Positions 55,270 through 64,000 of a DNA stretch of 64,000 nt are shown here, piece after piece. The DNA is from Ophioceras dolichostomum (Eukaryota; Ascomycota; Sordariomycetes; Magnaporthales; Ophioceraceae), in assembly GCA_003049485.1 (NCBI GenBank), contig PYST01000216.1, positions 1-64,000 of the forward strand, written 5' to 3'. The notes beneath the pieces were generated by a model. It was given only the letters and a program-made list of their open reading frames with translations. It searched no databases and was not told where the DNA came from. The position numbers were made by a program, and so were the translations under genes. Positions within the stretch are counted from its first letter, which is position 1; each line of letters opens with the position of its first letter.

Positions 55270-57327
55270 TCAGTGACTATGGCTTCCACCCCTATACCTT
55301 GCCATACAGCACCACCAGAACTGGTGCTGGCACTTGATACCTGCAAGATCAAGAAACTGGTCAGTGTACAAGCTACTATAAGGTACTCAGGGAACAGGAT
55401 ATCCAGCCGACAGGAAGAAGAACACTTACACGTCATATGGTCGCTGTAAAACTCATCCCCGTCGGGCTTGGTTGTCAGCCATCATACTACTTCTCCATAT
55501 TCAGGGGTGAAATTGGTTCAGGGGCTAGAAATGACTAGTGCGCAGGAGAGAATGAACTTACCACCCAGCAGACTTCTCAATCGGCCACCTGCAATTCGGA
55601 CAATTCTTCGTCGTCTTCTGTATCGTATCCAGATTCGCCCTCTCCTGCCTCATCCTCCTCGCCAGATCCTCCGCCTCCCTCCTTCTCCTATTCTCCTCCT
55701 CCCTCCTCATCCTCTCCCTCTCTTCCCTCTCTCTCCTCTCCTGCGCCTCCCTAGCTCGCCTAGCCTCCCTTTCCTGTTTCTCTCTCCTCGCTGCTTCTTC
55801 TCTCGCCGCTTTTTCTTCTTCGCCCTTCTGGAACGCGACCGCCGCCTCCCACGCCCTCTGCGCTTCTTCCTCTTCTTCGGCCGCCAGACGCTTGGCCATG
55901 TTGTGGTCGCTCTCCTCGCGCTCCGCCCGCTCGACTTCGAGCTGGTACATCGACTTGAAGCCGCCCCAGGGGTCGGCCAGGTATCGGTCGAACTCGTCGC
56001 ACGTCATGTGCTCGTGCGCGGACCCGGGCTCCCACGAGACGCGGTGCCGGAAGCAGGAGCGGGCGCCGCATCCGACGCATCTCACGACGGGGAGGTTGTC
56101 GCCGCCCTCGTGGATCTGGACGGAGGCGCAGCGCGTGTTGAGGCAGGTTACGAGGTTCGGGAGCTTTTCGAGGGCGGAGTTGTTGAGGCGGCGGGCGTAG
56201 CTGGGTTAATAGATGACAGCGAGAATAGTCAGCCCAGGATCAGTCATAAGCAGTCATGGGGGGATGGTGGACTGGATGACTTTGCTTAGGCGGGTTAGGG
56301 GAAGGGGTGAGTAAATGCACGGAGGTTCAGCGATAGCCTACAGAGCAAAGGTAGATCCGTCCGCTAGCTTCCGCACATCGTCGTAGCGGAGCTTGGCGCG
56401 GCATTCTGGGCACGAAAGCAAGTCCTCGCTCCACATCCTACTCTCCATCAGGGTGCGTATGTGTGTGCGCAGGCAGGTGAAGCAGGCGCCTGGCTCGTGG
56501 TTGCATCCAGCTGAGACGATGCCAGTGGGGAAGCCGTTCAAGCTCTTGTCCTCGACGCAGATCGTGCACTCCTTCGTTTCCGTTGGATACCTGTGCGAAT
56601 ACGGTCGAGGCGTCCTTGAGGTGGTGGTGGGCTGCGGTGGACGTGTTTCCGTCGTCGTCTGGGCCTGATGGCTGTATGAGTAGGGCCGGGGTGTCCTGGA
56701 AGTATACGATATAGGGCACGTATGTCAGTAGTAAACACTTGTGGGCAGCGCCTCAACTAGGTAATTAGAGAGGCGGGTAATAAAGACTTACCTCGCTGGC
56801 AACGTGGAAGATGCAACACTAGCCGGGGTCATCCGGTGTTCAGTCTGGGCTTCCGGGACTGGCACTAGGGAGGTATTACTGAGGCCATCAGACGGAACTG
56901 TCGGGGGTAAATTTGACAAGCGGCTTCTCAAGACATTCGGACGCTTGTAAATGATGTCGTCGACAGTCCGGTTTCGTGCCGAATCGCGAATGGTCTCTAG
57001 GTTGCTAGCAGGCCTTCGCGTAGTATCGGATGGGTTTCGGGCTCGCGAGCCAGCGAGGCCATCAACTGATTGCTTGTGCAGGACACTGGGACGTTTGCGT
57101 ACGCTGCTGTCGACAGACGGTTCTCGCGCCGGATAGCTAGTGGCCGCCTGTATGTTGCTAGCACGTCTTCGCACGACATCGGGTGGCTTTCGTGTTCCCT
57201 CGGGCGTCTTCCGTAGCTTGGCCTCCTGCGGCCGGTCGGCTTCATTAATGAGAGGCGTCGCTTCATTACTGGACTTTGAGGGCTTGGCTTTGAAGAGGCT
57301 ACCCAACCATCCGGTCAGCGACGGCAT
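55270..57327 (-). CDS. RBR-type E3 ubiquitin ligase (RING1-IBR-Rcat), 5 exons
   Basis: Exons 57327-56792, 56695-56342, 56200-55562, 55443-55430 and 55340-55270 join in phase to 537 aa. The N-terminal 215 residues are Ser/Arg/Pro-rich, with repeated RKRPSVLHKQS / YKRPNVLRSR motifs and paired TPRPYS motifs. RING1 is CTICVEDKSL ... CNHEPGACFTCLRTHI ... CPECRAKL (about 220-275). The IBR is CLNTRCASVQ ... RCVGCGARSCFRHR ... HMTCDEF. A long charged coiled coil follows (Glu/Arg repeats, about 395-490). Rcat/RING2 is CPNCRWPIEKSAGCDHMTC, then IKCQHQFWWCC near the end. By analogy with parkin, the Cys of SAGC is the thioester-forming catalytic residue. It is encoded across an exon junction, and the next exon is only 14 nt. 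The donor after exon 2 (GTAGGC) is weak. Cellular target unknown. Confidence 0.85.
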
Positions 57328-58082
57328 CGTCTAGACTACCCATGGTACGACGCTCCCTATAGTTCTGGGAGCGCCTTACGTACGGTGGTAGATGAGCGTA
57401 GAAGAATACGTCGCCGACGTTGACGGAGATTGCGGGGAGCAACTGATGATATTCATTCTCAGAACCAGAGGCCCAGCTGGCCACCTGCCAGAAGGGTCTT
57501 CGGCTTTCCGGCCGCGCATTTCCGGCAGGTCAGGCTGGTCGGTGGCTGGCAACGTCAATCACAAGCTAACAGGCGCAGCAGTCAATATTGTCCGTAAAGG
57601 GGTTGAGTGGCGCGCACCACGCAGCTGCATGCAGGGGCGTTGATTGCTGGCACACTCCGACTCGACCTCCGGAGAGAGTCATACGCCGTGTCAGTGGCGC
57701 TTCAGATTTTGGCACTGATAGGGTGAACACGTTGCCAGCGGAGCAACACACTGAATGTGCACTTTTAGGCCCGCCGACGCTGAGATATTTTTACTGGAGG
57801 GGGCCAATCAGGAACGCTCAGACAGATAATTCTCAGTCGCAGATGTGACTCAGAATCACGGAAGCAGCGAATGAAACCCGCTGCGATGATAAAGCTCATA
57901 ACAGCCGTACAGGCAACCAGCATGCCGATATTCGTCCGCAGACAGGACAGGAGTCTCAATCAGGAGATGTGGCAAGATCGGGTGAGGACCTGCGCCGTAG
58001 TGCAGTGGAACCACGAAGCGTCCATGTCCGGCTGCCTGAAAGAAACCTCAGGAACCCGTGCATCTTCCAGCCTTACCGACAC
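57328..58082. other. Spacer between RBR and monooxygenase genes
   Basis: 755 bp. The RBR promoter and the 3' UTR of the monooxygenase gene; no other feature seen. Confidence 0.5.
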
Positions 58083-59957
58083 TTAGGCACTCGCAGCGAC
58101 AGCATTGCTCAGCGACGCCACCTGCACACTCCCAGTATCTCTCGTGTGCCGTTCTTGGTCACCCTGCTGCTCAATCCCCGCTCCCTTTGCCACCTTTCCC
58201 AGAGCTGGCAACACCAACCCCCTCCTGATAGCTACCTCCTCCTTCCAGCTATCATACCTCCCAAGCCAATCAGAGTCCACGCCGGCCATCTCCTCCACCC
58301 CAAGTCTCCTCGCGTCTGAATTAACCCACCCCAGGATCCTGTTCATATAAGCGATATCCGTCCCCATCAAGCTATGAAACGCACGAAGGTGGTTTCCCTG
58401 TCCCTTTCCTGCTCCTCCTCCTCGCCCCCCTTTGCCCCCACCTCCACCGGCGGCACTGGCAAGACACTGTGCCTTCCGAGCCTCATACTCCCTCCTCATA
58501 TCCTCCTCGGACGGCAGCGTCGCAAAGCCAGCCAGGACGCGCGAGACGACCTCTGCCTGGAAGTCAAACAGCGAAAACGTCGCCACGTGGAACGGCACGC
58601 CCACGAACGCCAGCGTCGGGTCCGGGATGTACCAGATGTCCCTGTGCAGGTTGTGCGTCAGGATGCCCTCGCCCGTAACGATGAGCTTGTCCCCAGCCTC
58701 GGCCGGCCCCCTCAACGGGTCCTGCAGACCGCGCAGGAACGGGTACGAGGTGAGGTAGCCTGTGGCGATGACGATGCTGTCGACGTCGTCTAGAACGCGC
58801 CCGTCGAGTAGAACCATCTTACCACCCCCACCAGTGCCACCACTCTCTGATTCTCCGCTGCCATCCGGCCGGACGATGAACTCGGCAACACCCCCGACCG
58901 AAACAGCCGTCTCGGGCACGGGGACGTCGAACGGTCCTTTTCGCGAGGAGACGTACACCTTGGCCCCTACGCCGTGCAGCTCTCGAGCGATGTCGCTCGA
59001 GGACACGCCTCCGCCCACTATCAGGACAGTCTTGCCCCTAAACCTATCCGGCGTCCGGTACGCCTTCGAGTGCGTCACCGCCGTGGGATGCCGGGCCTTC
59101 CACTCGCTGAGCCCCGGTATGGCAGGCACGTTGGGCTCGTGGTAGTGGCCGCTCGCGACGACCACGGCGTCGAACTGCCATTCGCGCTCCTCCTCATGAT
59201 ACATCGGCTCGTCGTCAGTAGCAACCTCCGTGCTGATGGCGTCGGCGTTTGGAGCTACTAGTGTGGTGCTCCTGAGGTTCCACCTCCTCCTTCTCCTACT
59301 TGTTGCGGTTCTTCCACCTTCTTCTCCTTCTCCATCGTCTTCTTCTTCTTCGTCACCAACACCCTCCTCTTTCCACACGTCGACAACTCGCGTGTCGAAC
59401 AAGATCCTCTCATACACGCCCTCCTGCGCAGCCAGGTCCTGGATGTACTTGACCATCCCGCTCTGGCTGATAATCTCCTCCGTGCCCTCTGGCCACTCCA
59501 GGAGCACGGTCCGCATCATGGACGTGGGCACGTTGTTCTTAAGACCGGCGTAGCAGGGCGGGGGTGGTGCATGGAGAAGGGAAGCTCTGCCGAAGGAGGG
59601 TTGAGCCTTCGAGCTTAGACCACCACCCCCAGACGGCTCTTCTGTTTCTGTTCGCCAGCTGTACTGCTGTTGTTTGCTGAAGACACTGGTACTGGTTGTG
59701 TTGTTTGCCTGCGGAGGATGTTCGTTGGGATATGGCGGCTCGATGGGCGCCCGGGGATCGAAGTGCCAGACTCCGCCCACGACGCTGGACCGCTCGAAGA
59801 CGGCCACGTTCAGGCCGCGGCGTAGGAGGTGCGCGGCTGTGGCGACGCCGCTGATCCCCGCGCCGACGACGGCCACATCTAGGCGGTGCTGCTGCGTCTG
59901 AGGAAGCGAGCTGACGTCTTTAACAGCGGCCCCTGACGAAGAGCTGTGAGGAGCCAT
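58083..59957 (-). CDS. Flavin-dependent monooxygenase (FMO-like)
   Basis: An intronless 624-aa frame. The N-terminal FAD-binding Rossmann motif is VAVVGAGISGVATAAHLLRR (glycines at about 32, 34 and 37), followed by the acidic end of the second strand in NVAVFERSSVVGGVW. A middle block VVVASGHYHEPNVPAIPG resembles the FMO fingerprint region. A second nucleotide-binding motif for NADPH, GKTVLIVGGGVSSSDIAREL, is at about 305-325. VIATGYLTSYPF near 395 is the ATGY motif shared with N-hydroxylating and FMO enzymes. The C-terminal region has a Gly/Lys-rich insert (GGGGGKGGRGGGAGKGQG) and an acidic insert at about 200-215, both unusual. The reaction is NADPH- and O2-dependent oxygenation of a nitrogen, sulphur or ketone substrate; the substrate is not predictable. 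Next to an MFS transporter gene on the same strand. Confidence 0.82.
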   Translation of the reverse strand: MAPHSSSSGAAVKDVSSLPQTQQHRLDVAVVGAGISGVATAAHLLRRGLNVAVFERSSVVGGVWHFDPRAPIEPPYPNEHPPQANNTTSTSVFSKQQQYSWRTETEEPSGGGGLSSKAQPSFGRASLLHAPPPPCYAGLKNNVPTSMMRTVLLEWPEGTEEIISQSGMVKYIQDLAAQEGVYERILFDTRVVDVWKEEGVGDEEEEDDGEGEEGGRTATSRRRRRWNLRSTTLVAPNADAISTEVATDDEPMYHEEEREWQFDAVVVASGHYHEPNVPAIPGLSEWKARHPTAVTHSKAYRTPDRFRGKTVLIVGGGVSSSDIARELHGVGAKVYVSSRKGPFDVPVPETAVSVGGVAEFIVRPDGSGESESGGTGGGGKMVLLDGRVLDDVDSIVIATGYLTSYPFLRGLQDPLRGPAEAGDKLIVTGEGILTHNLHRDIWYIPDPTLAFVGVPFHVATFSLFDFQAEVVSRVLAGFATLPSEEDMRREYEARKAQCLASAAGGGGGKGGRGGGAGKGQGNHLRAFHSLMGTDIAYMNRILGWVNSDARRLGVEEMAGVDSDWLGRYDSWKEEVAIRRGLVLPALGKVAKGAGIEQQGDQERHTRDTGSVQVASLSNAVAASA

Positions 59958-60930
59958 CTCTAAAAGAAAGATAGTATCTCGTAAGGCAGGGGATTTTCAG
60001 TACCCTTCCAGCTAGAGAGCGAATTACTCTCGAATCCGTCAATCACGCAGAACGCCACTGCCTACTAGCCAAAACGAAAACACTGACATGATATGGCCAC
60101 CGGATAAACTATAACTAGGCGCCAAAGAATTCTGGCGCCTGGATTTGTAAGACGCCAGCCAACTCCAACCGGACGAAATTCCGATCGGACTGAAACATCG
60201 AACCAGTTCCCCGAGCCTCATAGACTATCAGACGCCGGGCCCGGCCGAAGCTACAACTCTTGTGGTCGTTTGGGTTATCTCCGTGATGCGGTGATTCCGG
60301 ACGCTGAGCTCATCCGCACCCCGCATTACGTGCTTCCCAGGACCAGACCTCTGTGCCAGACCTCGTCGCGTCATAAGACGGATTCTAAGACGGATTGCTG
60401 CAGCGCGTTCGTTATATCCACGTCTAGTACGACTCACGAGACCATCCGTAGCGCGTGGGGGGGGGCAGTGCTGTAGTGGTGAGTGCGTCTCGGATTGATA
60501 GAGCGGCGCTACCGCCGAAGGATTTCGTCCATCTCGGGATCGGAACCAGCTCTTGAACACGGCCGAGGGAGAGGGAATACTGACACTGACACTACATTGG
60601 ATGTGCCCTCCAATCCGGTGGGAGGCCTATGTGCCACGGGAGCAGCAGGGGTATACCATGATGACAGCTTCAAGCTTGATGTGCTTTGTTCAAGGGAAAC
60701 AACTTTAACCCTGTCTCCTATCAGGTCTACTTCCGGATGTAAAACTTGATGCCCCTCAAAGGATGCACATACTCTTGGATTGCTGATCATCAGCCATCAC
60801 TGGATGAGACATATGGGCATCTTACCGGGAGACCATTCGGCTGCTTCCCGGACTTGCCTCATCTCCTCTCCTCTCCAAACCTTTCCGCCTCCTCCTACCT
60901 CCCCTTCCACCTCCTCAACTACACCCTCCC
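59958..60930. other. Spacer between monooxygenase and MFS genes
   Basis: About 970 bp. Promoter of the monooxygenase gene and 3' end of the transporter gene. No further gene recognised. Confidence 0.5.
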
Positions 60931-62765
60931 TCAAGCCGTTTGCGACCCCTCCTCCTCCGCCTTCCTCCTCGCCGCCTCAGCCTTCTCCCTCCTATGCAAA
61001 TACCTAATCGTCAACGCCGTCGCGATCAGCGCCGCGGCGACGAACACCATGGTGATCATCCCCTTTTGGTACCTGGGGCCCTCGACCTGCTGCCAGATCA
61101 GCAGCGGCACCCACGCCTGGAAGACGTATGCCATCTCGTTCATGGCCCCGACCACGAGCGCGCGCTCCTCGTTGTCGTCCGAGCAGATCTCGTGCGCCCA
61201 CGCGAACGTGAGCCCGCTGATGCCTCCGCTGACGGACCCAAACAGGAAACAGAACCACTTGTAGCCGTCGGGGATGTTCCAGACCGCCAGTGAACTAAAT
61301 GTCACGATGTTGATCGTGCCCGCGAAGACCATGGGCGGCCAGCGCGCGCCGCAGAAGAGACCGTCTGATGTCCAGGCGTAGATGTAGGTGAAGATGACGG
61401 TTATGGCAGAGGCGATGGTTGGGTACTGTGAAAAATGACGCCAGGTAGTCAGCGAAGAGGAAGATCGAAAGGAGGGAAACAAGAAGAAACGAGAGAAAGT
61501 AGTACAAGTAATACTTACCGAGTTGACAGCCGCCAGACTATACCCCTCCTGCTTCAACCACAGCTGGAACGCGGGTTGTCCGCCATAGCCCGCCCCATTA
61601 TTAAAGAAGATGTACAACAGACACAGCGCGTAGATATGCCAGCTCGTGAAGATCTTCTTAAACTTCTCCCTCGTGTACGGCGCCCTCTCGGCCCTCCCCT
61701 CGAGCTTCATCCTCCACTTTGCCAGCTCGATCTCCTCCTTCTTCAGCCAGAATGGCTTCGCGATCTCAGGCACGTCGGGGAACAAAAAGTACCCCGAGAT
61801 CGCGATGGGTAAAGAAATGACCGTGTTGATGATGAACAGCCACTGCCACCCCTTGAACCCCTGCACGCCGTCGAGGGTCAAGGTCGCGGCCGTCATCAGG
61901 TACCCCGAGAACATAGTTCCGATAGCCCCGGACGCGTGGAAGATGCACGAGCGCTTCGCGAGCTCGTCGCGCCGGTACCACGACCCGATCACGTACTGCA
62001 TGCCCGGGTAGAAGGCGGACTCGGCCAGGCCGATGAAGAACCGGAGGACGTAGATCTGCTGGGCAGTTTGGCACTTTGCGAGGAGGATCGTCAGGACGGA
62101 CCAGACTACCTCGCAAGACGGGATCCAGATTGAGGGTGGGACGCGGGTTAGGAGCATATTGCTGTTGCCCGCGACTCTCTGTGCTGTTAGTTTCCTTTCC
62201 CTTAGTAGACACAAAAAAAGCGGGGCGCTCCTCTCCTTCTGAGCTTGCGAGTGACAGAGGAGAGAGAGTAATTGGCTGACCTCGGAACCTCCCCGATGAC
62301 ATATCCGACCGTCCAACATGCAATCATGTAGTTGAGCTCGTTCTTCTGCAGGCCCAGGTCCTCCTTCATGCCAGACACGAAGGCGGAGTTGAGGTTGACC
62401 TGGTCCAGGTACTTGATGAAGTAGCCCAACGAAGCCAGCGTGAGCACCACGGCGTCGAGCTTGAAAAGGAACCTGCGCTCCTCGGGCGGCTTGTCGAATG
62501 TGTCCCAGATGTGCGACCGCCATGTGCGTTTGGGCGTCTTTGCTACGATGCCGGCTGCCGCCTCGGCGGCTGCTGATGAGGACTGAGCTGGGGCAGCGGC
62601 AGCAGCATTGCCGTTATCTCCCTGGTGGTGGCGAGGAGTGGATGTACCGGAGGAGGAGGAGGCGGCGTGAGCAATGGTGCTCGACTTGGTCTCGCTGATG
62701 ATGAGCTTTGTGTCTCCCACTGGTGTGGTGATGGCTACGCCGTCGGAATCTGCTTTGCCTGCCAT
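60931..62765 (-). CDS. MFS transporter, allantoate/pantothenate permease-like (ACS family), 3 exons
   Basis: Exons 62765-62281, 62161-61519 and 61425-60931 join in phase to 540 aa. The first 80 residues are a Ala/Ser-rich cytoplasmic tail. After RRFLFKLDAVVLTLASLGYF come YLDQVNLNSAFVSGMKEDLG and NYMIACWTVGYVIGEVPSNM, the signature of the Dal5/Liz1/Tna1 branch of the anion:cation symporters. Further membrane helices are FFIGLAESAFYPGMQYVIGS, GTMFSGYLMTAATL and WLFIINTVISLPIAISGYFL, then the large central loop ending FTSWHIYALCLLYIFFNNGA, and six C-terminal helices (for example FAGTINIVTFSSLAVW). The product is a plasma-membrane permease for an organic anion such as a vitamin or ureide; S. pombe liz1 (pantothenate) looks closest from memory. 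The first intron has a less usual GTCAGC donor but restores the conserved GEVPSNML. Confidence 0.85.
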
Positions 62766-63965
62766 TGTGTCACTATCGCCGGATTGACGTTTCAGTCGTG
62801 AAGTAGAGTGGCCCAGGCCTGACTACCTACCGACCCGATGGGTAGGTAAGGGGAGAGAGGCTGTCGTGTTCCGAATGTTTCCCTCTCGCACAGCAGCTAT
62901 CGGGATGGAGGATGGAACGGCGTTGATATTCGTCTACCTCACGACCCCCACGCTCCTTGCATCCTTATTCGGATTGATTGTCAATAATTGAACATCAGCG
63001 TAGTCTCGTCTCGTCGTGATGGGAGAGCAGAGGGCAGGATCTGCCGATTCGGAGTGCCGGCCGCGTCGAGTAGCTTGTCGCGTCAGGATCCTAGACCTAT
63101 GGCGACATAATCATGTTGCAACTTTGCTCCCACTATCTCGGAGCCGCCGCCGCCCACTTTCCTCGCTTCTATGCTTCCACCTTGTTGCACCGAAATCGGC
63201 AACGTACGAGGCAGGGAGCAAGTGCTTCCACCTCGGTCCGCCTAGGAGGAAGAGAGGAACCAGACGCCAGAACTCGCAGACACAAACAAGACAACAGCCA
63301 GAGATAATCGCATCGCCTGCCATTGGGCCATTGGACCTTTCCCGCTTCGAAGGTGTGAATTATGCAGGGTTGCAGGATCCAAAGTCGGGGGAAACGTCGA
63401 GATATCGAGAGTCGCGTCCAGCGACGAGTGATGACATCAACGGCTGAAACTCGTCACGCAATATCTTCCCCTCATTCCCGAACCAAAATACATGCAACGA
63501 TTTGCACACCCTCTTGGGCTCCACGACCAAAGAACGCGTCGTATCTGCACATGGAGCCATCTTCTCCAACTATGACCATTGGGCTTCGTCCCGCGATTCG
63601 AATTAATAATGCTAAACTTACCGGTTTCCCCGCAACGGTCATTTGGTCCGATGCCGTGATCATCAGACTATGCATCTAGAACAGCGAGCATGAGCAAGCT
63701 CCACCAAGCTCGACAAACCATCACAGCCCGACAACAATTACCCTTACTCCGCGGTCTATTATAAGATGGAGCGACTCCTTGGACCATCGAAGAGGACTAG
63801 ACAGGTCCCATCGCCAAGGTCAATGACAACGCCACTTCATCGTATGCCCTGGTCTAGCCCTCCCTTGTGAAACCCACCTACACCAATCTAGACCACCAAT
63901 CCCTTGCTCAGGCGACCATTTACTTTCACTTTCCCCCCGTCAAAGCGCACTATCATCATATCATC
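62766..63965. promoter_or_regulatory. Divergent spacer between MFS gene and the gene starting at 63966
   Basis: 1.2 kb between opposed starts. A TATA-like tctattataagatgg lies at about 63756-63770, about 200 bp before the downstream ATG, and a CT-rich leader (tttactttcactttcccccc) precedes it. The region may also contain a regulatory upstream sequence for the transporter. Confidence 0.45.
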
Positions 63966-64000
63966 ATGGCTCCAGCACCCATTGACGACTCCATCGTGGA
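63966..64000 (+). CDS. 5' end of an unidentified gene (truncated by window end)
   Basis: ATG at 63966 in the context catcATGGCT, followed by MAPAPIDDSIV. It has a good fungal start context and a pyrimidine-rich leader. Eleven codons are too few to identify the product. Confidence 0.45.
   Translation, partial: MAPAPIDDSIV

Overview
The window is genomic DNA of a filamentous ascomycete (Pezizomycotina, most likely a Sordariomycete; this is inference). The grounds are a GC-rich sequence, short spliceosomal introns (about 50-120 nt, GTAAGT/GTACGT donors, one clear TACTAAC-like branch site), pyrimidine-rich leaders, and a typical filamentous-fungal gene set: UTP6, a SWI1-type ARID protein, mL49, eIF3e, APC1, VPS41, GH16 and DUF1996 secreted proteins. 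Intron-containing genes were assembled by hand from splice sites and reading-frame continuity. The coordinates below are CDS spans, with exon limits in the evidence.

Layout. 0-17 kb is mainly conserved housekeeping: the 3' exon of UTP6, an EVE-domain protein, a 5.6-kb gene-free divergent spacer, SWI1 (ARID, poly-Gln), mitochondrial ribosomal protein mL49, and eIF3e sharing a 0.5-kb divergent promoter with mL49. 17-36 kb is an accessory island. It holds a secreted GH16 glucanase, then five copies of one F-box-like gene family on both strands (one intact, four broken), a roughly 400-bp poly(A)-tailed retroposon with a target-site duplication, a pair of diverged repeats, a secreted DUF1996 protein, and a pseudogene of another fungal family with three in-frame stops. 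37-48.7 kb is conserved again: APC1 (anaphase-promoting complex) and VPS41 (HOPS) transcribed divergently from a 0.6-kb promoter. 48.7-54 kb is a second, smaller accessory stretch with a decayed DUF4246 gene, an acidic 12-bp minisatellite and a low-complexity predicted membrane-anchored protein. 55-64 kb holds an RBR-type E3 ubiquitin ligase with a 14-nt micro-exon, a flavin-dependent monooxygenase, an MFS transporter of the allantoate/pantothenate permease group, and the first codons of a gene leaving the window.

The most unusual parts are the F-box-like cluster (shared C-terminal motif and a phase-0 terminal intron kept in every copy, four of five copies broken), the retroposon with matching flanking duplications, and the very long spacer upstream of SWI1. 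No RNA genes, CRISPR arrays or bacterial-type features were seen. There is one 25-N assembly gap and one single N.
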